From: Sporolactobacillus sp. THM7-7
GTDB taxonomy: Bacteria > Bacillota > Bacilli > Bacillales > Sporolactobacillaceae
NCBI RefSeq assembly: GCF_004153225.1
Contig: NZ_SEMB01000016.1
Location: 27,585 to 68,383 of the forward strand
Length of the DNA stretch: 40,799 nucleotides
Direction: 5' to 3'
Shown here: positions 40,673-40,799 of the stretch, piece by piece
Numbering within the stretch: the stretch's first letter is position 1
Layout of the letters: each line of letters starts with the position of its first letter
Made by a program: the position numbers and the translations under genes
Notes under the pieces: generated by a model
Told to the model about the DNA's origin: nothing
What the model saw: only the letters and a program-made list of their open reading frames with translations
The model's database searches: none

Positions 40673-40799
40673 GTAAGCGTCAAATAATCCCCACCTACAA
40701 AAAGGGTGGGGATCAATGTATTATTCACTTGTAGGCAACTTGCATTCTGAAGGAATAGAATCAGACCAGGGCAGAAGTTCATCCAATGCTTCTTCCGTC
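40673..40799 (-). mobile_element. IS66-family insertion sequence, one end (continues beyond the window)
   Basis: The junction with the interrupted gene begins GTAAGCG (40673-40679), matching the GTAA start of IS66-family terminal repeats. The end of a transposase frame on the minus strand lies 48 bp inside. A hairpin ATCCCCACC/GGTGGGGAT (40687-40713) follows the transposase stop and could be its terminator. If the call is right, the 8 bp before the junction (GAATAAAC, 40665-40672) should recur beyond the far end. Confidence 0.65.
40721..40799 (-). CDS. IS66-family transposase, C-terminal end (partial)
   Basis: The last 25 residues before a TAA stop at 40721-40723 read ALDELLPWSDSIPSECKLP within this frame. 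This looks like the C-terminal tail of Gram-positive IS66 TnpC proteins (LLPWS..LP..C). Only the tail is inside the window, so the assignment leans on this motif and on the GTAAGCG end nearby. Confidence 0.6.
   Translation of the reverse strand, partial: TEEALDELLPWSDSIPSECKLPTSE

Overview
The window looks like chromosomal DNA of a low-to-mid GC Bacillota, class Bacilli. It has a ComK competence regulator, strong AGGAGG-type ribosome binding sites, a Bacillus-type puc (purine catabolism) gene set, catabolite-repression (cre) sites, an ECF vitamin transporter and a Rex-type redox operator. A Sporolactobacillaceae-like relative is my guess; the family is inference, while the class is fairly secure.

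Layout, left to right. (1) 1-605: a 21-bp-period minisatellite with a decayed right edge. (2) 782-4105: a YfhO-family membrane protein and comK. (3) 4160-6290: a second 21-bp array, then a promoter carrying a perfect Rex-type operator that drives a HAD phosphatase and a glycerol-1-phosphate dehydrogenase. (4) 6336-14948: a 4-hydroxyproline catabolism locus. It consists of two divergent operons, each behind a -24/-12 (sigma-54) promoter, with a sigma-54 activator gene between them. It encodes an epimerase, a multi-subunit D-hydroxyproline dehydrogenase split over both operons, a DapA-type deaminase, a racemase-like protein that has lost both catalytic cysteines, and only a fragment of the final aldehyde dehydrogenase. 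(5) 14949-16863: AT-rich DNA around an orphan LivK-type binding lipoprotein. (6) 16864-20088: ECF transporter ecfA1-ecfA2-ecfT-S component. (7) 20243-22074: DrrAB-type ABC exporter on the minus strand. (8) 22314-27650: sucrose use by the non-PTS route (ROK fructokinase, LacI regulator, LacY/CscB-type permease, GH32 invertase), with a third 21-bp repeat just before the fructokinase. (9) 27712-30584: AmhX-like M20 amidohydrolase and an amidase. (10) 30771-39714: the ureide pathway (PucR regulator, allantoate amidohydrolase, PucG aminotransferase, allantoinase, NCS1 permease, and a fused OHCU decarboxylase/HIU hydrolase). Two of its intergenic gaps can fold into branched RNA structures. (11) 39730-40799: a large 21-bp array, a terminator, and a glyoxalase-fold gene cut by an IS66-type element that runs off the right edge.

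How the parts work together: most of the window is scavenging of organic nitrogen and carbon. Ureides yield ammonia and glycine, hydroxyproline yields a 2-oxoglutarate precursor, and sucrose is taken up intact and hydrolysed inside the cell. The least expected signals are (a) a family of 21-bp-period repeats recurring at five intergenic sites, (b) a Rex-controlled phosphatase plus G1P dehydrogenase pair that could act as a glycerol-forming NADH sink, (c) a cysteine-less racemase homologue inside a hydroxyproline operon, and (d) structured leaders inside the puc cluster. No tRNA, rRNA or CRISPR array was seen.
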